A DNA stretch of 64,000 nt from positions 1-64,000 of the forward strand of contig ONQB01000020.1 of the NCBI GenBank assembly GCA_900319905.1, in the 5' to 3' direction. Both the position numbers and the translations under genes were made by a program. This document shows, piece after piece, positions 26,692 through 36,241 of the stretch (its first letter is position 1; each line of letters starts with the position of its first letter). The DNA is from an uncultured Prevotella sp. Lineage in GTDB: Bacteria; Bacteroidota; Bacteroidia; Bacteroidales; Bacteroidaceae. The notes under the pieces were generated by a model, which searched no databases, was not told where the DNA came from, and was given only the letters and a program-made list of their open reading frames with translations.

Positions 26692-26796
26692 TGTTGTCTT
26701 AATGTTTATTAGTTTTTATGTTTAGTAATTCGTTGTGAGCGGCCATCGGCCTGATGAAAGCCGACGGCCTGTCCGTTAGTCTTTGTCCGACTGACT

Positions 26797-27978
26797 TTAT
26801 TTCACAGAGAACTTATAAGCCAGATGGCTGTAGTACTTCTCTCCGGGCTTGAGTATCGGATTCGACTTCTCCCATCCCTTGGTCTTCTGCCAGATCTTGG
26901 TGGGGCTGTCGGGATATTTCTGGCTTTCGAAGCAGACACTCACGTGCTTGGGATAGAGCACGCCGTGCTTGCCGGGGATGCCGGTGCCCTGGAAGTTGCC
27001 GGTGTATACCTGCAGGCCGGGCTCGTTGGTGAACACCTCGAGCAGGATGCCCGTCTTGGGCGAATAGAGACTGGCGCACGGTGTGGTATCGTCGCCCTTG
27101 CCGTTCTTGTAGGTGTTGAGACACCAGTTATGGTCGAAGCCCGTCGCATTCTTGCATTGGTCGAACTTAGGATCAAACTTCTTTCCGATGACAGCCGGCT
27201 GGCGGAAGTCCATCGGTGTACCGGCCACGCTCTTGATCTCGCCCGTGGGGATGTACTTGGCATCGGCTACGGTGAAGCTGTCGGCGTTGATCATCATCAC
27301 CTGGTCGAAGCCCACCTTCGACGGATCGCCGTTGAGGTTGAAGTAGGAGTGGTTGGTCATATTGATGGCAGTCTCCTTGTCGGTCGTCGCACTGAACACG
27401 ATGTCAAGCGTATTGTTCGACTTCACGGTGTAGGTAGCCGTAGCCTTCACCGTTCCCGGGAAGCCGTTCTCACCGTCGGGTGCCGTCATGGCGAAGACGA
27501 TCGACGAGTCGGTCACCGACTGCACGTCATACACCTTGTTGAGCCATCCCGTGGTACCACCGCCGTGCAGGCAGTTGCCATTGTCGTTGGCCTTGAGCTG
27601 ATAGCTCTTGTCACCGATATGCAGCACAGCGTCCTTGATGCGGTTGGCATAGCGGCCAACACTCGAGCCGTAGTCGGAAGGACTCTTCAGCGTGTCAGCA
27701 TACTGCTTGATGTTGTCGTAACCAAGCACCACGTCAGTGGCCTTGCCGTTCTTGTCGGGAACAGAGATGGAGACCACACGGCCACCATAATTGGTCAGGC
27801 ACACTTCCATGCCCTTGCCGTTGGTCAACGTGTACAACTCAACCTTCTTGCCGTTGATCGTTGTGTCAAAGGCGGTCGGGTTCAAACCTGAAGTGGTCAG
27901 GCTGCCATTTGTGTTACATGAGCCGAGGAGAAGGAGCGCTGCTCCCAGACCGGCAAGCTGTTGTTTCATGCTTTCCAT
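26797..27978 (-). CDS. galM: Lipoprotein aldose 1-epimerase (mutarotase)
   Basis: A 393-residue mutarotase that interconverts sugar anomers, here likely arabinose. The N-terminus carries a lipoprotein signal (LGAALLLLGSCNTNG), so it acts in the periplasm or on a membrane rather than in the cytoplasm. GalM signatures: TNYGGRVVSISVPDKNG, SVGRYANRIKDA, LHGGGTTGWLNKVY with the active-site histidine, MTNHSYFNLNGD, and GFDHNWCLN. A start three codons later (MKQQLAG) is equally possible. It is the first cytosol-facing gene after the arabinan hydrolases and corresponds to the AraM gene of Bacteroides arabinose loci. Confidence 0.93.
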   Translation of the reverse strand: MESMKQQLAGLGAALLLLGSCNTNGSLTTSGLNPTAFDTTINGKKVELYTLTNGKGMEVCLTNYGGRVVSISVPDKNGKATDVVLGYDNIKQYADTLKSPSDYGSSVGRYANRIKDAVLHIGDKSYQLKANDNGNCLHGGGTTGWLNKVYDVQSVTDSSIVFAMTAPDGENGFPGTVKATATYTVKSNNTLDIVFSATTDKETAINMTNHSYFNLNGDPSKVGFDQVMMINADSFTVADAKYIPTGEIKSVAGTPMDFRQPAVIGKKFDPKFDQCKNATGFDHNWCLNTYKNGKGDDTTPCASLYSPKTGILLEVFTNEPGLQVYTGNFQGTGIPGKHGVLYPKHVSVCFESQKYPDSPTKIWQKTKGWEKSNPILKPGEKYYSHLAYKFSVK

Positions 27979-28180
27979 ATTCGGAGGTTTATTAGTTTGG
28001 GTGTAAAATTACAATATTAATTTAAAAGTAATGTCATTGAAGTGTTAAAAGGATGTCGCAAGGGCATCATTTTCACAATTTGTAGATTTTACCAGCGCAT
28101 CCTTAACATAAATTAAAGATAGCGGGATGTTTACGATGCGGCATCACAGCCCCGACGACCGACAGGCGGGTGGCAAATGA

Positions 28181-28225
28181 GCCATCAGCCTGAGGCGGGT
28201 GGTCTGCCAGCCTGAGGCTGATGGC
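28181..28225 (-). terminator. Strong hairpin between GH43 and mutarotase genes
   Basis: GCCATCAGCC at 28181-28190 begins a 16-base arm that pairs at 15 of 16 positions with 28210-28225. It follows the GH43 stop on the minus strand. No clear T tract follows, so it may attenuate or protect the mRNA between the hydrolase pair and the uptake genes. Confidence 0.45.
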
Positions 28226-28241
28226 CTGCCGGTCTGAGGGC

Positions 28242-30095
28242 TTATCTTCTGAGCACCTTCTTGCCATTGACGATGACAACGCCCTGATAGTGGCTGTCCA
28301 CGACCTGCCCAAGGAGGTTGTAGGTCTTGCCATCGGTGGTGTTGTGGTCAACTCTTACCGACTGGATGCCGGTCGATGTCTCTTCTTTATAGAGCCATGC
28401 GGGCACACCGGTCTGACTGACAGCCGTGATGCACACTGCGGGCACATCGGCATAGTAGTCCATGTTCTGCCGGATGGTCACGCCGTTGTACTCACGTCCG
28501 TTGAGCGACAGCGTGATATACGACGTGCCTTCCTGCGTGAGCGCCCACTTGCCTGTCATGTCGCCGCTGATCGTTCCGTCGGCGTTGAGGGTGACCGTGT
28601 GCGGTTCCTGCTCGTTGGCCTTGCTGTAGGATGCCGACACATTGTCGTTGTAAGCGCAGTTCTGCTTGTAAGGGTGGATGAGCACCTTGTACGTTCCCAC
28701 GAGCTTGTCGGCGGCGAAGAGCCGCTCGGTGGCCACCTGCGTGGTGGTAGTCTGCAGCCCCGTAAAGCGGAACGGAGCAGCCACGAGCCAACCCTCGCTG
28801 TTGACGAAGAGCTGGTGCACGCGCACCTGATGGCCATAAGTGCCGTTATCGAACTTGGTATGGTACACCACGAAGGCGTTGCCGTTGTCGTCGACATAGG
28901 CGGAGTTGTGGCCTTGCGCCCGTTCGCCGGTGGTCATGGCGCCCCAACTGCCATACGCTCCCATGAGCTTCATGCCGCGGTTGGTGGCCGAGTTGTTGCC
29001 GTAGTTGAGCTGGTAACTGTTGTAGACAGCCGGCGTGCCCTTGCCGTCGGTGAACGGTCCCTCGGGACTGTCGCTGCGGAAGACGCGCATCACGTAGCCG
29101 GCGTTAGGATTGAGTCCGCCGTAGCTCATAAAGAGGTAGTAGTAGTTGCCGATGTGCTTGACATAGGAACCCTCGCCGGAGACATAGTACCCGCCGGCAA
29201 TCTTCTTGCCGAAGTAAGGGTCGCTGGTCGTGTTGGCATTGGCTGCGCCCGGGGTGGCATTCTTGCCATTGACCTGATAGGCATAGGTGTGGGTGTAGTC
29301 GCGCAGGCCGGTCGACTCGTCGAGCCTTATCTCCCAGATGCCGCCCGACCACGAGCCATAGGTCATATACAGGTTGCCGTCCTCGCCGTAGAACACGCAG
29401 GGGTCGATGCAGTTGGGCCAGTAGGTGCCCCATCTGCTGCCGACATTGTAGCGGGCAGGCAGCGCCGTGACACCGGTGGCCACGGCCAGGTCGGTATGGG
29501 TCCAGTCGTCGGTCCTGGTGAAGCCGTTATGGTCGTAAGTACCCTGGAAGCCAGAGAAGACCACCGGTCCCTGGTAGATATAAGGACCGTCGACGTACTT
29601 GGAGGTGAGGCATACGATGCTGGAGCACCAGTGGTCGCCATTGACCGACATGTACATCATCCATTTGCCGGTTTTCTTATTGTAGATGACGTCTGGTGCC
29701 CACTGATTGCCCTGGATGGTCGATCCCGTCGATTGCCAGTCGTGGGCGTCGAAGTTGCCGAAGGTCACCGACTCGCCCTTGTAGTTGGTCACTTTCTTGA
29801 CGGCATGCTCACTGTAGGCATTGGCATATCCGGTGCGTAAGCCCGACGGTTTGGCAAAGAGCGAGCAGTAGGCGGTCTCACCCCCGCCGAATGTCTTCCA
29901 GTTGAGCAGGTCAGCAGACCGTGCGGCTCCGAGGTGGGAGCCGAACACATAGTAGTACTTTCCGCTGGCAACGATTGACGGGTCGTGTACCGACACTTCG
30001 TTGTAGGTCACCTGCGTATGGTCGTCAGCCGTGGCGTTGGCCACGGGAAGCGACAGCAAGCAGGCGGCAAAGATGAATAATTGTGGTTTCATCAT
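28242..30095 (-). CDS. GH43 arabinan endo-1,5-alpha-L-arabinosidase
   Basis: A 617-residue secreted enzyme predicted to cut the arabinan backbone. Signal peptide at 1-24. The five-bladed beta-propeller of GH43 starts with EVSVHDPSIVASGKYYYVFG, giving the catalytic-base aspartate, and continues with WAPDVIYNKKTGKWMMYMS for the second aspartate and SGEGSYVKHIGNYYYLFMSY for the general-acid region. Two-domain length (propeller plus beta-sandwich at about 440-560) fits endo-arabinanases of Bacteroidetes. The C-terminus (YNLLGQVVDS, QGVVIVNGKKVLRR) carries the same motif as two other surface proteins in this window. It follows the GH51 gene by 15 bases. Confidence 0.92.
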   Translation of the reverse strand: MMKPQLFIFAACLLSLPVANATADDHTQVTYNEVSVHDPSIVASGKYYYVFGSHLGAARSADLLNWKTFGGGETAYCSLFAKPSGLRTGYANAYSEHAVKKVTNYKGESVTFGNFDAHDWQSTGSTIQGNQWAPDVIYNKKTGKWMMYMSVNGDHWCSSIVCLTSKYVDGPYIYQGPVVFSGFQGTYDHNGFTRTDDWTHTDLAVATGVTALPARYNVGSRWGTYWPNCIDPCVFYGEDGNLYMTYGSWSGGIWEIRLDESTGLRDYTHTYAYQVNGKNATPGAANANTTSDPYFGKKIAGGYYVSGEGSYVKHIGNYYYLFMSYGGLNPNAGYVMRVFRSDSPEGPFTDGKGTPAVYNSYQLNYGNNSATNRGMKLMGAYGSWGAMTTGERAQGHNSAYVDDNGNAFVVYHTKFDNGTYGHQVRVHQLFVNSEGWLVAAPFRFTGLQTTTTQVATERLFAADKLVGTYKVLIHPYKQNCAYNDNVSASYSKANEQEPHTVTLNADGTISGDMTGKWALTQEGTSYITLSLNGREYNGVTIRQNMDYYADVPAVCITAVSQTGVPAWLYKEETSTGIQSVRVDHNTTDGKTYNLLGQVVDSHYQGVVIVNGKKVLRR

Positions 30096-30110
30096 GTTCC
30101 TCCTTATATA

Positions 30111-32066
30111 TTACTTACACACGGCAAAGGTCTTGGCAGGCAGTGTGACGACGAGACGGTTGCCGTCGGCGTTGACGGTCTGCTGCTTCGGCACGACGTT
30201 GTTGGGGTTGTCAAGGGTATTGGTGGCCTGCATGTTGTCGCTGTGCAGGGTGATCATCGTAAACGGCTTGAGCTGCTTGGCACCCTTGAACGTGACGACG
30301 ACCTGCTGCGGCTGGTCGCTGGTGTTGGCCATCTTCACGATGTAGCTCTTTGAGGGTTTGTCGTAGACGGCACTGGCATAGAGGCCGTCGGTGCCCTCTA
30401 CGGGCTGGTTGTTCTCGGTGAGCTGGAGCATGTTGGTACCACGGTTGGTGCTGTAGAGCATCTGCACGTACCAGTTGACGGAGCGCACGCTTCTGAGGTT
30501 GTCAAACCAGATGAGGTCCGGGCGCCACTGCCAGCCGTCGACGTGGGCGAAGAGCGGAGCGTAGGTGGCTTCGTACACGACATCGGCGTTGCGCTCGAGG
30601 CCTGTCATAAACGCAGCCTCGCTGAGGGCAGCCTCAAAGTTGTTCATGGCCACGGTAGGCTGCGAACCCATGTTCTTCACATGGCTGGCATACTCGCCGG
30701 CAAACACCTTCGGACCCTTGCGGGGGTACTTGTCGTAGCGGTTGGCATTGCTGAGGAACCAGTCGGGCGACATATAGTAATGTTCGTCAACGAGGTCGAC
30801 GCCAATCTTGCGCATCTGCTCCCATCCGTAGTCGAAATTCTTGCCGCTGGCCGACGGGCCGGCGCTGCCACAGATCTTGATGTTGGGGTACTTGGCCCGT
30901 ATCTGTTCGACAAATTTAGCCAGGCGCTCAGGATAGAGCGGTCCCCACTGTTCGTTGCCGATACCTATCTGATGGAGGTTGAACGGCTGCGGGTGACCCA
31001 TCTTGGCACGCAGTGCACCCCACTTGGAACTGACGGGGCCGTTGGCAAACTCGATGAGGTCGAGGGCATCGTCGATATACGGCTGCAGGTCGTCGACGGC
31101 CACGTGGGCGTTTTTATCGTTGTCCTTGTTCTGGTACTGGCAGGCCAGTCCGCAGTTAAGGATGGGCAGCGGGTCGGCGCCTATCTTCTCTGAGAGCAGG
31201 AAGAACTCATAGAAGCCGAGTCCATAGGTCTGATAATAATTGGGGAAGAGGCGATGGGGGAAGGTGTAGTTCCAGCGGTTCTCGTTGAGGGGACGATTTT
31301 CGACGTCGCCTACGGTGTTCTTCCACTGGTAACGCGTGGCCAGGTCGGTACCCTCCACGATGCATCCACCAGGGAAGCGGAAGACGCCCGGATGGAGGTC
31401 CTCAAGATCCTTGACGAGGTCGGCGCGCAGTCCGTGCCAGTTGTCAGCGGGCATGAGGCTCACATGGTCGAGATCAATGCCCTCGCTGCCCTCAAGGAAG
31501 ATGCGCATCAGTCCTTTCTCCACGGTGCGGTCTGACTTGAGCGTGCAGGTGAACTTCTTCCATTGGTTGCAGTCGACGCTGATGGTCTGCCGATTGATGA
31601 CATTGTCCTGGTCGTCGACGAGCTCCACGCGTATCTTGGCCTGTTTGCCGTTGAGCAGATGCAGACGGGCGTAGACACTGAAGTTGTAGGTCATATCCTT
31701 TTTCAGTCCCATGCCGAAGAAGCCATGGTTCTCCAGTCCAGACACTTTCTCGGAGTGACCGGAGGCCTCAAGGGTGGCATAGTGCGGGTTGCGGTCGAAC
31801 GCAGGTGTCTTCTCGTTAACAGTCACGTTGCCGAAGGCGTTCCAGCCCATCAGACGGTTGGGAAACTCAAACGAGCGGTTCTCCACCATCTCAGCATAGA
31901 GTCCGCCATCGGCACCGAAGTTGATGTCCTCAAAGAAAATGCCATACATGGTGGATTGGACCGGTGCCCCGGGATGGGTGTCGACCGTGAGTTGACGCTG
32001 TGCCCACGAGGGAACTGCCGTGAGCGCTGCCAGTGTCAGTGCAGCCAAAAACTTAAGTTTACTCAT
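30111..32066 (-). CDS. GH51 alpha-L-arabinofuranosidase
   Basis: A 651-residue secreted glycoside hydrolase that removes arabinofuranose side chains. Signal peptide at 1-22 (ending SWAQ). The N-terminal GIFFEDINFGADGGLYAEMV is the GH51 signature; a carbohydrate-binding-like beta domain covers about 75-200. In the TIM barrel, the acid/base glutamate is in IGIGNEQWGPL and the nucleophile in VFAGEYASH. Its promoter is at 32138-32169 and GH43 follows 15 bases later, making an arabinan-degrading operon that heads the leftward arabinose locus. Confidence 0.94.
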   Translation of the reverse strand: MSKLKFLAALTLAALTAVPSWAQRQLTVDTHPGAPVQSTMYGIFFEDINFGADGGLYAEMVENRSFEFPNRLMGWNAFGNVTVNEKTPAFDRNPHYATLEASGHSEKVSGLENHGFFGMGLKKDMTYNFSVYARLHLLNGKQAKIRVELVDDQDNVINRQTISVDCNQWKKFTCTLKSDRTVEKGLMRIFLEGSEGIDLDHVSLMPADNWHGLRADLVKDLEDLHPGVFRFPGGCIVEGTDLATRYQWKNTVGDVENRPLNENRWNYTFPHRLFPNYYQTYGLGFYEFFLLSEKIGADPLPILNCGLACQYQNKDNDKNAHVAVDDLQPYIDDALDLIEFANGPVSSKWGALRAKMGHPQPFNLHQIGIGNEQWGPLYPERLAKFVEQIRAKYPNIKICGSAGPSASGKNFDYGWEQMRKIGVDLVDEHYYMSPDWFLSNANRYDKYPRKGPKVFAGEYASHVKNMGSQPTVAMNNFEAALSEAAFMTGLERNADVVYEATYAPLFAHVDGWQWRPDLIWFDNLRSVRSVNWYVQMLYSTNRGTNMLQLTENNQPVEGTDGLYASAVYDKPSKSYIVKMANTSDQPQQVVVTFKGAKQLKPFTMITLHSDNMQATNTLDNPNNVVPKQQTVNADGNRLVVTLPAKTFAVCK

Positions 32067-32137
32067 TTTTGATTCTTAGTTTGTTGTGGTTATTCTTTAG
32101 AATTGAGCCTTTGATTAACATTGGTCTATCTTATGCG

Positions 32138-32177
32138 CAAAATTAAGTGATTCTTTTCATATTTCCAAACCATTTGG
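32138..32177 (-). promoter_or_regulatory. Promoter and small palindrome before the leftward GH51 gene
   Basis: On the minus strand TTTG (32166-32169) and TAATTTTG (32138-32145) are 20 bases apart, a full consensus match. The -33 box lies inside CCAAACCATTTGG (32165-32177), whose arms CCAAA/TTTGG are a perfect inverted repeat and a candidate operator. Confidence 0.7.
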
Positions 32178-32318
32178 TGTTTTTTATACAACAATCTTTC
32201 TGAAAGGGCGGCGGAGGCGCATCGCAAGGGCAGCGTCGAGCCACTGAGAAAGCCAACAATCGATGAGCGGAACAGCCGGTTCTCAGACAATTAATTATTG
32301 TTAAACTGCATGGTTGTC

Positions 32319-32349
32319 TTGGTGATACGGATTTATTAGTGTATTTTTG
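32319..32349 (+). promoter_or_regulatory. Promoter of the rightward GH51 gene
   Basis: CTTG at 32319-32322 (one mismatch from TTTG) and TATTTTTG at 32342-32349, spacer 19. The start at 32378 follows 28 bases later. The 311-base divergent region between the two GH51 genes holds both promoters and nothing else recognisable. Confidence 0.6.
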
Positions 32350-32377
32350 CCAATCATCATTCAACCAAAAACCAATC

Positions 32378-34813
32378 ATGAAATCAAAGGCATTATTTTT
32401 ATCATTGTTGCTTGCGCCCTTGGGCATGCAGGCACAGGTGGAGGTGAATGTGGACGCAGCCCATCCGCTGCACACCATTTCACCCACATTGTATGGTATT
32501 TTCTACGAGGACATCAACCACGCAGCCGACGGCGGTCTCTACGCCGAGCTGGTGCGCAACCGTTCGTTTGAGGACAACACCAAGACGGCGGAGCACTGGT
32601 CGGCCGTTGGCAAAGGACAGAGCGCAGCAACAATGCAACTGGTCACGAAGAAGCTGCTCAACGCCGCACAGGGCAATGCGCTGGAGGTGACCTTCAAGGG
32701 CCGCGAGGGCCAGCCGTCGGGCATTGCCAACGAGGGTTTCTGGGGTATTAATGCCGTACAGGGCCGTCAGTACCGTCTGTCGTTCTGGGCCAAGGGCAAG
32801 GTGAACCGTCCGCTCCATGCCGCCCTGACCAATGCCGACGGCACAAAGGTCTATGCCGAAGCCGACATTCCGGGCAAGGTGACGGGCAAATGGCAGAAAT
32901 ACACCGTCAGTCTGACGGCCAACGCCAGCGATGCCAACGCACGCCTGCAGCTGCTGAGCGAGGGCAAGGGCACGGTGACGTTCGACGTAGTGAGTCTGAT
33001 GCCGCCCACGTTCCGCAACCATGCCAACGGGCTGCGTCCCGACCTGGCCGGCATGCTCTACGACCTGCATCCTAAGTTCCTGCGCTTCCCCGGTGGTTGC
33101 TTCGTGGAAGGTCAGGAGTCTCCTGAGAACGCGTTTCGCTGGGAGCGCACCATCGGTCCCATCGAGACACGTCCGGGTCACCACAACGTGAACTGGGGCT
33201 ACCGCACAAGCGACGGCATGGGCTTCGACGAATATCTGCAACTGGCCGAGGACCTGGGCGCCAAGCCGCTCTACGTGGTCAACATCGGCATCTGGCACGG
33301 CGGCATGACGCCCTATGACTCCATCCAGCCTTGGATTGACGAGGCACTGGCCGCACTGGAGTATGCCAACGGACCGGTGACGAGCAAGTACGGTGCCATG
33401 CGTGCCAAGAACGGTCATCCGAAGCCGTACAACATCGAGTACTTAGAGATCGGTAACGAGAACAACCAACCCGAGCAACGCCTGCTGAGCGATCACTACT
33501 ACGAGCGTTTCAAGCAGTTCAAGGATGCCATTCTGGCCAAATATCCGAAGATGCACCTCATCGGCGACGTGGCTGCCTGGGGCACCGACAACCCGACATG
33601 GGGTTCGAAGGAGAGCGTGGAACTCATCGACGAGCACTACTACCGCAGTCCGGCGTGGTTCGCCGATAAATACCACAAGTACGACAGCTACGATCGCAAG
33701 GGCCCGAAGGTGTATGTCGGCGAATATGCGGTGACGCAAGGCTTCGGCAACCACGGTTCGCTGAACGCAGCCTTAGGCGAGGCGGTCTACATGATGGGCA
33801 TGGAGAACAACAGCGACATCGTGACCATGGCCAGCTACGCCCCGATCTTCGCCAACGTGCACGACCTGAAGTGGCGTCCCGACATGATACAGTTTGATGC
33901 CAACAGTGCCTTCGGCACACCGTCGTACTACGTGCAGAAGCTCATGGCCGACAACGTGGGCACCCAACTGCTGAAGACGGAGCTGACCAATCCCTACAAG
34001 CTCGACGAGGGCCTGCCAAAGCTGCGTCCGCAGATTTGCCAGGTCGGTGTGGGCACATGGGGCACGCAGGCTTCGTTCCAACCCATATCGCTCACGACCG
34101 AGCATGAGGGTACACAGCCGGCTGCACAGATCCACTCAACCGTCACAGGATCGTGGAAGCAGAACGGAATGGTGGTGAGTCAGACCTCCAACGAGGATGG
34201 CTGCATCCAGCTGACAACCAAGAAATTCGACTCCGACGAGTACACCTATAAGGTGCGTGCCCGCAAGAACAGTGGCAACGAGGGCTTCCTCATCGTGTTC
34301 AACTATGTTGACAAGGACAACTACTGCTGGATCAACTTCGGCGGTTGGGGCAACACGCAGCATGGCGTGGAGCAGGTGATCAAAGGAGGCAAGCAACAGA
34401 TTGCTTCCTGCCCGGGCCGTGTGGAGACGGGTCGCTGGTACGACGTGGAGCTGCACGTCAAGGGTGACTCCATCTATGCGTCGCTTGATGGCAAACAGGT
34501 GTTCGCTACCCGCCTGAAGGGCAGCATCAAGCCTGGCCTCTACCAGACAGCAAGCCTCGACAAAGAGACCGGCGAGGTGATCGTGAAACTGGCCAACACA
34601 TCGATGCTGAAGACGACAGCACGCGTTCACGTGAACGGACTGACACCCACCACCGCCCGTGTGATCCGTCTGACAAGCGCCTCCGGCAACGATGAGAACT
34701 CGCTCGAGGAACCCACGAAGGTGTACCCCACCGAGCAACAGCTGAGCCCTGAGGATGGTATCGTCGAGGTGACATTGCCCGCCAGCTCGCTCAATATCAT
34801 TAGGATGAAATAA
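32378..34813 (+). CDS. GH51 alpha-L-arabinofuranosidase with extra C-terminal beta domain
   Basis: An 811-residue secreted enzyme, 160 residues longer than its divergent neighbour. I start at MKSKALFLSLLLAPLGMQAQ because it is a proper signal peptide and lies 28 bases past the promoter; an earlier ATG at 32339 would lie inside the -7 box. GH51 motifs: GIFYEDINHAADGGLYAELV, acid/base glutamate in LEIGNENNQPE, nucleophile in VYVGEYAVTQG. Residues about 595-705 look like a laminin-G/concanavalin-type sandwich (VFNYVDKDNYCWINFGG, GRWYDVELHVKGDS) inserted before the final beta domain. It probably attacks a different arabinan or arabinoxylan decoration. Confidence 0.92.
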   Translation: MKSKALFLSLLLAPLGMQAQVEVNVDAAHPLHTISPTLYGIFYEDINHAADGGLYAELVRNRSFEDNTKTAEHWSAVGKGQSAATMQLVTKKLLNAAQGNALEVTFKGREGQPSGIANEGFWGINAVQGRQYRLSFWAKGKVNRPLHAALTNADGTKVYAEADIPGKVTGKWQKYTVSLTANASDANARLQLLSEGKGTVTFDVVSLMPPTFRNHANGLRPDLAGMLYDLHPKFLRFPGGCFVEGQESPENAFRWERTIGPIETRPGHHNVNWGYRTSDGMGFDEYLQLAEDLGAKPLYVVNIGIWHGGMTPYDSIQPWIDEALAALEYANGPVTSKYGAMRAKNGHPKPYNIEYLEIGNENNQPEQRLLSDHYYERFKQFKDAILAKYPKMHLIGDVAAWGTDNPTWGSKESVELIDEHYYRSPAWFADKYHKYDSYDRKGPKVYVGEYAVTQGFGNHGSLNAALGEAVYMMGMENNSDIVTMASYAPIFANVHDLKWRPDMIQFDANSAFGTPSYYVQKLMADNVGTQLLKTELTNPYKLDEGLPKLRPQICQVGVGTWGTQASFQPISLTTEHEGTQPAAQIHSTVTGSWKQNGMVVSQTSNEDGCIQLTTKKFDSDEYTYKVRARKNSGNEGFLIVFNYVDKDNYCWINFGGWGNTQHGVEQVIKGGKQQIASCPGRVETGRWYDVELHVKGDSIYASLDGKQVFATRLKGSIKPGLYQTASLDKETGEVIVKLANTSMLKTTARVHVNGLTPTTARVIRLTSASGNDENSLEEPTKVYPTEQQLSPEDGIVEVTLPASSLNIIRMK

Positions 34814-34816
34814 TTT

Positions 34817-34945
34817 TCTTTAGAAGTTCAGAAGATTTACTTTAGAAGTCCAGAAGTCCGGAAGTTCAGAAGTCCAGTCATTACAATTGCTGATAACAGC
34901 AATGCTATATATTGACAAGACTTCTGACTTCCGGACTTCTTACGT
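34817..34945. repeat. Repeat family A element after the GH51 gene
   Basis: AGAAGTTCAGAAG and AGAAGTCCGGAAG-type units, a CCAGTCATTACAATTG core, then the inverse ACTTCCGGACTTC. It starts 4 bases after the stop codon. Bases 34945-35050 between this and the next repeat show no gene. Confidence 0.8.
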
Positions 34946-35050
34946 ATTGCATGAGCAGCCCTTGTTCAAACAATACCAAATCCTATACGCAAAGTATTAC
35001 GGATATCATTGAAACCTGCATCGCTAATCAATGTAACCCGAGCACATAAA

Positions 35051-35176
35051 GAACCCCCTGGGGGTTCCGGGAACATAGCGAGGGGATGAGCGAATGAGCG
35101 AAGCGAATGAAGCGATTCCCCTCGGAACAAATTGGTTTATATTTAAATCGCTACCCCCTTGGGGGTTGCGGCATTG
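35051..35176. repeat. Repeat family D element
   Basis: Begins GAACCCCCTGGGGGTTCCGG, continues CATAGCGAGGGGATGAG and a TCCCCTCG partner arm, and ends AAATCGCTACCCCCTTGGGG plus GTTGCGGCA. Each end is itself a CCCCC/GGGGG palindrome. Copies at 63318-63437 and, inverted, 63497-63622; partial copy at 10676-10750. Confidence 0.88.
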
Positions 35177-35243
35177 TTAATACGAAGCATATACAAACAA
35201 GAGCACATGGATGGAAGGTAGGAAACAGAATATATGACAAATG

Positions 35244-35315
35244 GCGCTCTGAGAATCGTGCGGTTTTCACCAAGCCATCCTTGGGTCAGAAATATGCGAT
35301 TCTCAGAGCGCTTTT
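35244..35315. other. 15-base perfect inverted repeat with T tract
   Basis: GCGCTCTGAGAATCG (35244-35258) and CGATTCTCAGAGCGC (35297-35311) enclose 38 bases and are followed by TTTT. No gene lies between 34814 and 35655, so it is not a terminator of an obvious transcript; it may end a small RNA or be a relic of a mobile element. Confidence 0.55.
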
Positions 35316-35382
35316 CATTGATTTTAAAATATACTGAGTATCAAGCCATTGCATACATAGCGACAAAATCATGACTTCTCTA

Positions 35383-35514
35383 CGCCGACGTGCCAACGGA
35401 ATATGGGCGTAATGGCACCGGTCTTTCGCCGAAGAAGCAACGCGATACCGTCGAGGAAGCAACCCCGTACCGCCGAAAAAGCGACGACATATCGGCGAAG
35501 AAGCAACCAAGCAA
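35383..35514. repeat. Degenerate 22-base tandem array (CGCCGAA units)
   Basis: Six units whose CGCCGA-like cores begin at 35383, 35405, 35427, 35449, 35471 and 35493, exactly 22 bases apart, with AGAAGCAAC- or GCCAACGGA-type remainder. A cleaner array of the same unit lies at 63661-63780. Confidence 0.75.
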
Positions 35515-35655
35515 CGGTGCACAACCATCAGAATTTCTCTTTTTCTTACAAAATAGCACATCAAGACGTCAGATTCATGACGCTGGCAACATTTTTAGAG
35601 CTGCTCCACAAGTGTTAAAAAAGCATGAAGTTTATTGACAATCTACCCGCCATTG

Positions 35656-36168
35656 TCATTTTTTCTCAGGCAGGAAGAACTTGCGGTACTCGTTTTCGAA
35701 ATTGGGTGTGAACACCCCTTTGCCCATATTGTCGGCTATCTCAGCGGCTGTCCAGAAGCGCCCGCCGTCGAGTTCATCCTTGCTGGGTTGCACTTCCCCG
35801 TCGTAGACACAGCGGTGGACGAAGACCAGTTCACGCTCACGCTTGCTCTCAAACACATAATGACCCATGCTGACCGGCTGGAACTCCGTGATGCCCAGTT
35901 CCTCACGCACCTCGCGGCGCAGCGCCTGCTCCACGTTCTCACCCAAGTCGACATGTCCGCCCACAGCCGTATCCCATTTATCGGGCTGGATATCCTTCCA
36001 CGCCGGACGGTGCTGCAGATACAGTTCACCACGTGAGTTGAACACGTGGAGATGCACCACCGGATGAAGTATCTTACTGCCGTCGTGGGCATGGCCCCTC
36101 GTCACGCTCCCGATGATTTGGCCGTCGGCATCGACCACCGGGAACAGTTCATTTTCATTGTCTCTCAT
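35656..36168 (-). CDS. Nudix hydrolase, Idi/YfcD-like
   Basis: A 170-residue cytoplasmic enzyme with a complete Nudix box: GGHVDLGENVEQ followed by REVREELGI, so all catalytic glutamates are present, unlike in AraR at 24191. The N-terminus ELFPVVDADGQIIGSVTRGHAH and the LHPVVHLHVFNSRGELYLQ segment resemble the isopentenyl-diphosphate isomerase-like subgroup that includes YfcD; true Idi would need a conserved Cys/Glu pair that I do not see. Substrate unknown, probably a nucleoside diphosphate derivative. Monocistronic; a GC-rich family C palindrome lies upstream of the start region on the other side. Confidence 0.85.
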   Translation of the reverse strand: MRDNENELFPVVDADGQIIGSVTRGHAHDGSKILHPVVHLHVFNSRGELYLQHRPAWKDIQPDKWDTAVGGHVDLGENVEQALRREVREELGITEFQPVSMGHYVFESKRERELVFVHRCVYDGEVQPSKDELDGGRFWTAAEIADNMGKGVFTPNFENEYRKFFLPEKK

Positions 36169-36241
36169 TTTTCAATATTCGTTATCTCTATTATTATAAT
36201 CCCCATCCCATCCCAATTATTGCAAAAGAGGAGCAATATTT

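Noticed and set aside
28221..29840. 539-codon ORF opposite the GH43 gene
   Set aside because: Antisense to a gene with clear catalytic motifs; the long open frame follows from codon bias.
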